Source of the DNA: Draconibacterium sp.
GTDB taxonomy: Bacteria; Bacteroidota; Bacteroidia; Bacteroidales; Prolixibacteraceae
Direction of reading: 5' to 3'
Length of the DNA: 64,000 nt
Assembly: GCA_016705335.1 (NCBI GenBank)
Contig: JADIYN010000014.1
Location: 124,001 to 188,000, forward strand
Below, piece by piece: positions 10,262 to 18,769 of this stretch. The position numbers and the translations under genes are program-made. The stretch's first letter is position 1. Every line of letters begins with the position of its first letter. The notes below the pieces were generated by a model. It had not been told where the DNA came from. It did no database searches and saw only the letters and a program-made list of their open reading frames with translations.

Positions 10262-10323
10262 CGGGTAAAGGCTTCAGGAGGCGGGCCCAAAGGAATTTTA
10301 AAGCTGCTTTTTGTAGTATTCAT
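10262..10323 (-). pseudogene. 5' fragment of an unknown gene cut by the repeat
   Basis: An ATG at 10323 lies 4 bp after the stop of the upstream metalloprotease gene. It starts a protein MNTTKSSFKIPLGPPPEAFT that has normal composition but runs at 10261 into the tRNA/GIY-YIG repeat and stops within 10 codons. It looks like the N-terminus of the next gene in an operon, truncated or mis-joined. The family is not recognised. Confidence 0.35.
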
Positions 10324-10327
10324 TTTC

Positions 10328-13300
10328 TTATTCAACAATAATTGATCGCGTATCTGATTTATTCCCGTCTGTAATTTTGATGTAATAAACTCCTGAGGCA
10401 ACGTCAGATAAATCCATGTCTTTATTTAACCTGCCGTTAACAGTTGTTAGAAGGTCCTGTAAAATTCTGTCGCCAATACTGTTATAAATTGTCAGTGATA
10501 TTTCTTTATTTATAATGCCTTCAGCTTCAAAACTAAACTTTCCTTTTGTGGGATTTGGAAAAACCTTAATATTGAAATTGTCATTCCGTTCATTATTAAT
10601 GGATTGTGTAGTAGATTCGATACTTATTTGTTGAATACATAAATTATTGCTTCCACATTTATCAGTAATGAAATAAGTGCGTTCTACCAGGTTAGGAGAA
10701 ACGATTGTATCCTTGTATTCTGAAAATGAATAAAACAAGTCATATTCAGAGCCGCACTCATTTGAGAAATTCCCGCCGGCAATAATAAACTCATTTAATG
10801 AATTTGATCCATCCGGAATATTTTCATTTTTATTAAGTGAGATATCAGGAGGGCATGTTAAGGTTGATGCAGATGGTTTAATAATTACTATTTGTTGTTC
10901 GCAGGTTGCCAAATCATCATTTTTGTTCATAATTGAATATTTCCGTGTAATGAATTCTTTACAGTTGTCAAGATCATTGTTTTCAACTGTTTCCACCTGA
11001 AAAGAAGATTCAACGATTGGAAAATCAGGAAAACTACCAGCATTTCCACCTTCTGCAATAAAATCAGCATAAGTCAGAGGTGTATCAGGTTTATTCTCTG
11101 AACAAAGAATTGTCATGTCCGGCGGACAATTGATAAAAATCCCCGAATTATCGTAAAGTTTTATTGTTTGCACGCTACTTGCAACGTTTTCGCAAAAATC
11201 CGCAATTTGATAAGTTCTGGTTAAGGTTTCAGGATTGGTTTTTTCATCCGATGAATCATTTATCCATTTAAATGAAGATTCATCAATCTCACAATTATCA
11301 TCTGCAAATCCTCCTGCTGCAGCAAATGCCGAATAACTTTCATAATATTCAGGTTTAATTTCCCCAACAACAGCAATTTTTGAGGGACAGGTCAACACAG
11401 GGGCTACTTCATCGTTAATCAAAATCGATTGAACGCAAAAGGCTTTTGTTCCGCATGAATCATATACTTCGTAGGTTCTGTCAATATTCAAACAACCTGA
11501 ACCATCTACAATCTCATCGCCTGCCCAGACAAAAGTACCGGTGTCAATGCCACATTCACTAAATGCACTGCCACCTGCTGCAATAAATTCATTAAAATCA
11601 GAATAAACCGACTGATCGATATCTTTTTTACAGGAGATTGTCAATGATGAAGGACATATTATGCTGACTGATGCCAAAACAGATTCAATATTAATAACAA
11701 GAGAATCAGTACATCCGTTTGAATCCTGGACTTCAACCTGGTAAGAACCTGAAGGCAGATTTTCAATATCTTCAGTTGTTTCTCCATTACTCCATTGAAA
11801 CAGATATGGAGGAACACCCCAGGAAACTTCAAGGTTAATTTTGCCGGTATTGAGATTATCAGCTCCATCATTTTCATGTGTTTCTGAAAGTGTAATTCCT
11901 TTTGTAAGTTCAATTTTTTGTATGCATGTACTGGTGTTGCCACAGGCATCGATAGCGGAAAAATTACGTGAAATTTTGATTGGGCAAAAACCTGATATAA
12001 TATCATTGTAGGTAACTTTTTCAATTAAACAGTTGTCGCTTACCAAAATGTCAAGTTGGGTATAACTAGAGGAAAGAATTTGTTTTTCTGTTTCAGAATA
12101 TGCGAGTCCGGTAAAGTCTTTCATATTGTCGAGACCGGCATTGTACGATACATCTGACGGACATTTTAATGATGGTGGAATCAGATCTTCAACTATGATG
12201 TATTCTGAGGCTTCCATACTATTCCCGCACATGTCTTTAATCTCATAGGACCGCACACTGATTTCGGAGCAATAATTACCGTCTGTTACCTGGCTATTAA
12301 ATTTGAATGTCGTCCAATCCAACCCACAATTATCACTGGCTGAGTTTCCTAATTCTGCTTCAAATTGTACTTTATTTGTATAAATCATTGGTTTATCATC
12401 CGGGCATGATACTATTTTATTTCCCATTACCAATTTTGGATATTCTGTATCACTTACATAAATACGTTGTTCGCATTTTAGAATATCACCATTTTCATTT
12501 TGTATTGAGTAGGTTCGTGTAATTTTTTCGGGGCAGGTTTTATTGTTGGAAACATCGTTTTCCCAGGCAAATGTCGATTCGTCAACAGGTGACGGCGTGC
12601 TGATTGCAAGCCCTCCGGCTGACACAAAATTTGCAAGATTAGTAAATGGTTGGGGAAAATTATCCGCACAGTCAATCGTTAAATTTGACGGGCAAATGAA
12701 AGTAAAAACAGTGTCGTTGGAACCCGGATCGGATTTTACAACATTTACACTTTCCGAGATAAGCCAGCAATTGTTTTCGTCGGTTACTTCCAACGCGTAT
12801 TCGCCTGAAGCCGAAATCACATATTTTCTTTGTGTTGCATTGTTTATTTTCGATCCGTTAAGCAACCACTGATATGTATTGAATTCTTTTATTGAATACA
12901 ATGAATCTTTATCACACTAAAAGTCGGCGGGGTTGAATTGTTTATTTTGATGGTTTCAAAATAATTACTTTTATATGCAAGACTTTTGTTTACAATATAT
13001 TCACCACACAAAACATTATTTTGTCCAACATCCCTTGTTTTGCCGTTTGATAGGCTAAAGTGCATCAAATCATTAATCTCGTTTACATGGCCAATTAAAT
13101 GGGCATGACCAAGTTCGTGCAGCACGACCGAGGCAAAATCAATTTGCTGCTGACTGATATTGCTGTTGTCGAAGCACCAGTTTTCGGCATTTGAAAAAAC
13201 AATATCAACTTCTGAAAGTACATATTCATTTGGATCCGAAGATCCTGCCGATTCAAGGAAATAGGAAGCTTGTCCCAAAGTTTCGCCGCCCGAATGCTCA

Positions 13301-14316
13301 ATATTTAATGTATTCCCGATTTCCCAAGGAACAGAAGTTGCACAGATCCAGTTTTTTATTGAGGTTTCAATTATTTCTTTCGCTCCGCTGAATGAACTCA
13401 CATTACCGTGAAGGTGAAAAGTATAACCACCCTTGTTATTTTTATTTGTTAAATAAACCGGTTTGTAATTTTGTTGAATTACATTGTATTTAACGGTTAA
13501 TTTTTCGCTGCTTTCTGCTTTTACACCATCAATTTCAACTATTATTTTACCTGTTGCAGCTTCTGGAGGAACTACCATTTGAATTTGAGTGTTACTCCAT
13601 GAAAGAATTTTAAAATCAGAATTTGAAAAAATCTGGTACGGGTTATCTGCATTTGTAAACCAAACTAAACTTTCCTCCTGTAAATTTCCAAAACCTTCAC
13701 CATTAATAGTTAAAGTTGTTCCCGTACCTGCAGTTACAGTTTTTGGCGTAAATCCAGTAATATTCTGTGTGCTTTTTGCTGATTTCAAAACAGGAGCAGA
13801 TATATTATTTTTTATTTTTTTGCCCGAAATTCTTTCAATTTCGCTTAAAGTGTCATCTATAAATCCATTCAAATCAGCACTTTCAACTCTTTGATTTTCA
13901 TCACCTAAAAAGATAAAACTGTATTCGGAATTATGTAATAAGTAGAAATTATCGGTATTGATGCTGATTTTATTCTGACCCGTTAATTTTTGCAACATAA
14001 ATATTCCCTTGTCACCAATTTCTAATTTGGGTGAAGTGCTTACAATTTGTAAAATGTCATCAACTTTTCCACCCTTCAATAAAAGTTTTGGATTTTTATC
14101 AGAATAACCAGCCAGAGGTGTGATTATTTTTAATTCAAATGCAGTGTAGATATTTCTGTGCTGCAAATCCCAAAATGAATGATTTCCAACTATTTCAGCC
14201 TCAACAACAATATCCGATTTCAAAAGGCAATCTTGAATTGAGGTCTTTTTATTATTTTGTGAAAAGCCAAAAACAACTTGTATTACAAGAATGGAGATTA
14301 GAAAGAATTCTCTCAT
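10328..14316 (-). CDS. Secreted metzincin-like metalloprotease with IPT, HYR/SprB repeats and T9SS domain (one frameshift)
   Basis: Two fragments (14316-12889 and 12901-10328) form one protein of about 1,330 residues. Order: signal peptide (REFFLISILVIQVVFGFSQ), pre-domain, IPT/TIG fold (ITGFTPKTVTAGTGTTLTING, about residues 185-275), then a zinc protease domain with HELGHAHLIGH and a Met-turn candidate NDLMHFS near residue 400. Then come Cys-rich HYR-like modules of the type LTCPSxI ... AGG ... RTY.I.D.CGN, one SprB-like repeat (PPYLFQWSNGETTEDI), and a T9SS type A tail (VFPNPTKGKFSFEAEG ... SIIVE). The join needs one added A near 12908-12910, giving FSVIKDSLYSIKEFNTYQW. Cell-surface or released protease; natural substrate unknown. 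The Gly of HExxHxxGxxH is replaced by Leu but the third His is kept. Confidence 0.78.
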
Positions 14317-14590
14317 TGAATTTAAATTAAGGTTTTAATAAATCAAAAGATTAAGCGTCAAGGGTTTAAAATTATAAAAATAACCGGATTGTTTATTTTT
14401 AACATTGAATTTTTGAAATAAGTCATTGAAATTTTGATATAAACGAAAAATTGGGTTATGAACTCTCAAGAAAATGAAGGATTTTAATCAATCCAATACC
14501 TTTTTTACTGTTTTAAGGCGCTTAATTGAGTAGTGTGAAAAAAGGTATGGAAACAATCCAAAATGAAATTTTCTCACAAGAACTTACATA

Positions 14591-14641
14591 TGAACGCTAT
14601 TTTTTTTAGCCGATTTACCTGAACACTATTTCCTTTAGTCC
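14591..14641 (+). promoter_or_regulatory. Direct repeat overlapping the nikR-lar promoter, candidate operator
   Basis: TGAACgCTATTTttTTTAGcC (14591-14611) and TGAACaCTATTTccTTTAGtC (14620-14640) are near-identical 21-mers 29 bp apart. The second copy covers the -33 region of a TATATTTG element at 14651-14658. Their placement suggests an operator for the operon's own regulator. They are not the GTATGA-N16-TCATAC palindrome known for proteobacterial NikR. The remaining upstream 270 bp (14317-14590) shows nothing I can name. Confidence 0.45.
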
Positions 14642-14650
14642 ATATTTTTA

Positions 14651-14658
14651 TATATTTG
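14651..14658 (+). promoter_or_regulatory. -7 element of the nikR-lar operon
   Basis: TATATTTG fits TAnnTTTG and lies about 32 bp before the regulator's ATG. No clear TTG is present at the -33 position, consistent with a regulated promoter. Confidence 0.45.
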
Positions 14659-14689
14659 TTAATATTACTTTTTTTAAATAGGTGTTACT

Positions 14690-15092
14690 ATGGCAGTATC
14701 AAGAATTGGTGTTTCGTTGGAAAAAGAACTTTTAGACTCACTTGATGAATATGTAAAAGTGAATCATTTTTCCAATCGCTCGCAGGCTATTCGCCATTTG
14801 GTCAACAAGAATACTGTTGAGCAAAAATGGCAATGCAACAATTATGTGGCAGGTTCAGTTACATTAATTTACGATCCGCACCGCCGCGAAATACAAAATC
14901 AAATATCTGACATACAGGTCGATTACCATCAGGAAATATTATCGACACAACGGGTTATACTTGAAAAGCCAAAGCACATGGAAGTGATTGCTATTAAAGG
15001 CGTTGCCAGCCGATTGACAGAATTGGCAGATAAATTAATAACAATAAAAGGGAATGCAAAATGGAAAACTAACCATGAGCAGGGCCGATTAA
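14690..15092 (+). CDS. nikR: NikR-family ribbon-helix-helix regulator lacking canonical nickel ligands (one frameshift near the end)
   Basis: N-terminal ribbon-helix-helix (RIGVSLEKELLDSLDEYV ... SNRSQAIRHLV, residues 4-45) followed by the ACT-like domain typical of NikR (STQRVILEKPKHMEVIAIKG). About 133 residues once one extra G at 15050-15052 is removed, which gives the ending MQNGKLTMSRAD. Compared with E. coli NikR, the ligand pattern HVH...C (His87, His89, Cys95) reads RVI...H, and His76 is Val, so the square-planar nickel site is not conserved. It is first in an operon for nickel-pincer cofactor synthesis and a predicted metal permease, so control of nickel or cofactor supply is likely. 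The family call is firm; the metal sensed is uncertain. Confidence 0.75.
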
Positions 15093-15156
15093 TTTTTTTA
15101 TGGTATTGTTTCTTGTTTAAATTAATTATACCAGGTAAATACTAAAATGAAAAACA

Positions 15157-15988
15157 ATGAATGATTTAAGTCCATTACTTCAAAATAAACTTTCACTTTT
15201 AGAACAGTGGTTTTCAAAAAGAAAGGGTTCAATTGTGGCTTTTTCAGGTGGAATTGATTCAACGCTTGTGCTTTTTTTAGCCCGTAAATTTCAGGGAAAA
15301 CAAAATGCAGTCGGGGTGATTTCAAATTCAGAAAGTTTAAAAAGCAAGGATTTTGAACTTGCCAAGGAATTCTGTAAAACCTTCGATATCAATCTTGAAA
15401 TAATAAAAACCATGGAACTGGTTGATGAACGTTATTATCAGAATCCGGTTAACAGATGCTATTTTTGTAAAGAACATCTTTTTCATGATCTGCAATCAAT
15501 TAAAGAAAAATACCCCGATTTTGATGTTTTAAGTGGCACAAATTACGATGATTTGGGCGATTATCGTCCGGGTTTGCAAGCGGCTGCAAAATATATGGTT
15601 TTGTCGCCAATGGTCGATTGCAATTTATCGAAAGATGAATTACGACAAATTGCCAAGCATTTTGAACTTGCCCAACTGGGACAAACCGGCCAGTCCGTGT
15701 TTGAGTTCAAGAGTGCCATATAACCATCAGATTACAAGAGAAAAGCTAAAACAGATTGAAGATGCAGAGAGTATTTTGAATGAATTTGGTTTTAATGATG
15801 TTCGGGTTCGGCATTACGGAACTTATGGGCAAATTGAAGTCAAAAAGGATGAGTTGGAGAAACTTTTGCTTGTCGAGAATGAGGTATTAAATAAAATTAA
15901 AAAAGTTGGATTTATAGAGCTGCGAATCGATAAAGAAGGACTGGTTTCAGGAAAATTGAATAGAGTTTTAAACACAGAAAAGAAATAA
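15157..15988 (+). CDS. larE: LarE, PP-loop sulfur insertase for the nickel-pincer nucleotide (one frameshift)
   Basis: LarE activates the carboxylates of the pyridinium bis-carboxylate mononucleotide and inserts sulfur. Seen here: PP-loop AFSGGIDSTL near residue 30, NRCYFCKEHLF near residue 105, and DKPASPCLSSR near residue 178. The three cysteines (CxxC plus SPC) match the LarE subtype thought to carry a [4Fe-4S] cluster rather than to sacrifice a single Cys. The gene is split: one extra base at about 15670 shifts the frame; removing it gives HFELPNWDKPASPC, in line with the family. Located 64 bp after the regulator and 8 bp before larC, same strand. Confidence 0.85.
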
Positions 15989-15996
15989 ATACTGAA

Positions 15997-17169
15997 ATGA
16001 GAATATTGTATTATGATTGTTTTGCCGGCATCAGTGGTGATATGAATCTTGGAGCGCTGATTGATCTGGGTGTTGATGCAGACTTTTTGATATCGGAACT
16101 TGAAAAACTAAATATCGATGGGTTTCATTTGGAAATAAAAAAGGATCAGCGGCGAGGGATAACTGGCACAAAAGCAGATGTGATAATTGAAAATCAGGAA
16201 AACGAAAAGCACCGTCATTTGAGGCATGTTGAGGAAATTGTCAACGGCAGTTCGCTTTCTGAACAGATAAAAATAAATGCACTTAAAATATTCGATTTGA
16301 TTGCAGTTGCTGAAGCAAAAATTCACAATATTTCGAAAGAAAGAGTTCATTTTCATGAAGTTGGAGCACTTGATTCAATTGCTGATATTGTAGGTGCAGC
16401 AATTTGTCTTGATTATTTGAAAGTTGATAAAGTGATGTCATCTTCTATTCAGCTTGGTGGTGGAATGGTGAAATGTGCCCACGGAATTATGCCTGTGCCT
16501 GCGCCTGCAACTGCTGAAATTGTTATGAATGTCCCTGTAAAAACAGGACTTGTAGATCATGAAGCCACAACACCGACTGGTGCTGCAATTTTGGTAGCAA
16601 CTGTTAACGAGTTTACTGATAAAATGGATTTTCAGATTATAAAAACCGGTTATGGAATTGGCAACCGAGACAGCGAGATACCCAATGTTTTGCGTGTTTA
16701 TTTATGCGAAGATTCTTCAATATTAATGGATGTTAATGCGGAAGAGGCAGTTGTTCTGGAAAGCAATATTGATGATATGAACCCGGAACACTATGATTTT
16801 TTGTTGGAAAAATTATTTCAGATTGGTGCCAGCGATGCATGGATTAGTCCGGTTATTATGAAAAAATCACGCCCCGGTGCAACACTTTCTGTTCTTTGTA
16901 AAGATGAGCTTGCTGACAAAATGGAAGAAGTTGTTTTTACCAACAGCACTTCAATTGGAATTAGGGAATACAAAGTAAAAAAGAGTATGCTTAGACGCGA
17001 AGAATCAACAATTGAAACAATTTACGGCGAAGTTAGAGTAAAACAGAGTTTTTTTAATGGCAAAAAAGTTCGGTCAAAGCCTGAATATGATGACTGTAAA
17101 AGGTTAGCCGAAAAGCACCTGACAACAATTTCTGAAATCGAAAAAGCAGTCAATAAATTAACCGATTGA
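15997..17169 (+). CDS. larC: LarC, nickel insertion protein of the nickel-pincer nucleotide pathway
   Basis: LarC is the CTP-dependent nickel insertase that completes the nickel-pincer nucleotide. It is 390 residues in one frame: N-terminal YYDCFAGISGDMNLGALIDLG, a HVEEIV and HFHEVGALDSIADI metal-rich region around residues 75-130, and the C-terminal LarC2 part (LESNIDDMNPEHYDFLLEKL ... MKKSRPGATLSVL). In Lactiplantibacillus plantarum the two parts need a programmed frameshift; here they are fused. Its stop overlaps the beginning of larB, so the two are translationally coupled. Confidence 0.92.
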   Translation: MRILYYDCFAGISGDMNLGALIDLGVDADFLISELEKLNIDGFHLEIKKDQRRGITGTKADVIIENQENEKHRHLRHVEEIVNGSSLSEQIKINALKIFDLIAVAEAKIHNISKERVHFHEVGALDSIADIVGAAICLDYLKVDKVMSSSIQLGGGMVKCAHGIMPVPAPATAEIVMNVPVKTGLVDHEATTPTGAAILVATVNEFTDKMDFQIIKTGYGIGNRDSEIPNVLRVYLCEDSSILMDVNAEEAVVLESNIDDMNPEHYDFLLEKLFQIGASDAWISPVIMKKSRPGATLSVLCKDELADKMEEVVFTNSTSIGIREYKVKKSMLRREESTIETIYGEVRVKQSFFNGKKVRSKPEYDDCKRLAEKHLTTISEIEKAVNKLTD

Positions 17170-17171
17170 AC

Positions 17172-17909
17172 ATGAACCCGAAAGATATTCTTGAAAAATA
17201 TAAAAATGGCGAAATTGATCTGACGGAAGCGCTTGAGCATTTTCCCGACAGAGGTATTGAAGAGATGGGTTTTGCCACAATTGATACTGATCGTCAGCGC
17301 AGAACCGGACTTCCGGAAGTAATTTACGCGTCGGGGAAAACAGTGGAACAGGTGAAAATGATAGCTGAAAGAATGCATCAAAATGGAATAAATGTTTTGG
17401 CAACAAGGGTAACTCAGGAAATGGCTGACGCTGTGAAAACTGTAATTCCTGATGCTGAGTACAATGAATTGGCAAAAACAGTTTCTTACAGAAGAACAGG
17501 TGAGATTGAAAGCAGGGGTTACATTGCAATTGTAGCTGCGGGAACCTCGGATATGCCGGTTGCTGAAGAAGCTGCTGTAACAGCCCGGTTTTTGGGTAAC
17601 AGGGTAGAAACTATATATGATGTTGGAGTGGCCGGTATTCACAGGTTGTTTAACAAACTTGAAATCATACGCAATGCGCGGGTTATTATTGTAGTTGCCG
17701 GAATGGAAGGTGCGTTAACCAGTGTTGTAGGCGGATTGGTTCATAAACCGGTAATAGGAGTGCCAACAAGTATTGGTTATGGCGCTAATTTTCAGGGATT
17801 GTCGGCTTTGCTTGCAATGTTAAACAGTTGTGCCAGTGGTGTTAGTGTAGTTAATATTGATAATGGTTTTGGTGCTGCGTGCCAGGCTTCATTAATCAAT
17901 CAATTATAA
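17172..17909 (+). CDS. larB: LarB, carboxylase/hydrolase of the nickel-pincer nucleotide pathway
   Basis: LarB carboxylates nicotinic acid adenine dinucleotide and hydrolyses the phosphoanhydride, the first step to the nickel-pincer cofactor. The 245-residue protein has the N-terminal LarB helix region and a PurE-like C-terminal domain with IVAAGTSDMPVAEEAAVTA and GVAGIHRL, then a glycine-rich VVAGMEGALTSVVGGLV. I take the ATG at 17172; a TTG at 17166 is also in frame but lies inside the larC stop region. Intact. The antisense frame over this gene is not coding. Confidence 0.92.
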   Translation: MNPKDILEKYKNGEIDLTEALEHFPDRGIEEMGFATIDTDRQRRTGLPEVIYASGKTVEQVKMIAERMHQNGINVLATRVTQEMADAVKTVIPDAEYNELAKTVSYRRTGEIESRGYIAIVAAGTSDMPVAEEAAVTARFLGNRVETIYDVGVAGIHRLFNKLEIIRNARVIIVVAGMEGALTSVVGGLVHKPVIGVPTSIGYGANFQGLSALLAMLNSCASGVSVVNIDNGFGAACQASLINQL

Positions 17910-17918
17910 ATTAAAGTT

Positions 17919-18617
17919 ATGAAGGAATTATATTTGCTTTATGCCTCAGCTGCTTCGCTCGGATTTGTGCACACAATTCTGGGTCCCGATCATTATTTGC
18001 CATTTATTGTTTTAAGCAAAGCCCGAAAGTGGTCGAGTAATAAAACGATGTGGATTACTTTTATTTCGGGAATTGGGCATGTTGGAAGTTCAGTATTGAT
18101 CGGTATAATTGGAATCGCACTGGGAATCAGTTTAAATAAATTGGAATATATAGAAGCTTTCCGTGGTGAAATTGTAGGTTGGATGTTGTTTGCGTTTGGC
18201 ATTGGTTACACAGTGTACGGACTTTATAAATACGTTAAAAATTCACATCATTTTCATTTACCGGATTTTATGGTGCCAAAAAGAATTAGAGGTTTGCAGC
18301 ACCTTCCAACTGAGGAAATTAAAGAAGACAATACAAAATTAACGCCCTGGCTCTTGTTTTTGATCTTCGTTTTTGGCCCCTGTGAAGTACTAATTCCATT
18401 GTTGATTTTTCCAGCCTACGAAAACAGCACATTCGGAATGTTAACAGTTGCCCTTATTTTTGGCATTGCCACAATTTCTACCATGATGCTGACTGTGTTT
18501 ATTGGACATAAAGGTGCGGCAATGGTGAAATTCAAAAAACATGAAAAATACCTCCATTTATTTGCGGGAGTTCTAATTCTTGTCAGCGCCAGTGGAATTT
18601 TGTTTTTGGGTTGGTAA
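17919..18617 (+). CDS. Predicted nickel/metal permease (UreH / TauE-like membrane protein)
   Basis: A 232-residue inner-membrane protein with about six helices. The first helix contains FVHTILGPDHYLPF, the His-x4-Asp-His type signature of NicO/UreH/RcnA-like nickel permeases, and the loop after helix three is His-rich (KNSHHFHLPDF). Position as last gene of the lar operon (10 bp after larB) supports nickel uptake for cofactor synthesis. An exporter or a TauE-type function cannot be excluded. Followed by a strong terminator. Confidence 0.7.
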   Translation: MKELYLLYASAASLGFVHTILGPDHYLPFIVLSKARKWSSNKTMWITFISGIGHVGSSVLIGIIGIALGISLNKLEYIEAFRGEIVGWMLFAFGIGYTVYGLYKYVKNSHHFHLPDFMVPKRIRGLQHLPTEEIKEDNTKLTPWLLFLIFVFGPCEVLIPLLIFPAYENSTFGMLTVALIFGIATISTMMLTVFIGHKGAAMVKFKKHEKYLHLFAGVLILVSASGILFLGW

Positions 18618-18670
18618 GTAATTGAAATCCATCAATATATTTATGTTGAAAATATGGTATTTCATACAAT

Positions 18671-18709
18671 AAAATCCGACAGACAGTATCAAACTGCCTG
18701 TCGGATTTT
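18671..18709. terminator. Terminator between the lar operon and ccsBA
   Basis: 16-bp stem with one mismatch (18671-18686 / 18694-18709) and a 7-nt loop, with A/T tails on both sides, between two convergent operons. Confidence 0.8.
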
Positions 18710-18769
18710 TTGCACGAAATCCAATTTGTAATTTGAATTACAAACAGACTTTATTCAGTTTTTTCGATT

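Noticed and set aside
12543..12872. Plus-strand frames inside the metalloprotease and cytochrome genes
   Set aside because: Shadows of the coding strand, with no family signature or upstream signal.
10328..12901. Separate HYR/T9SS gene apart from the metalloprotease
   Set aside because: One added A at 12908-12910 joins the frames in a natural sequence, and the fragment has no signal peptide of its own.
17022..17642. 206-codon frame antisense to larC/larB
   Set aside because: Ser/Phe/Cys-rich composition without domains; it mirrors the conserved larB and larC genes.
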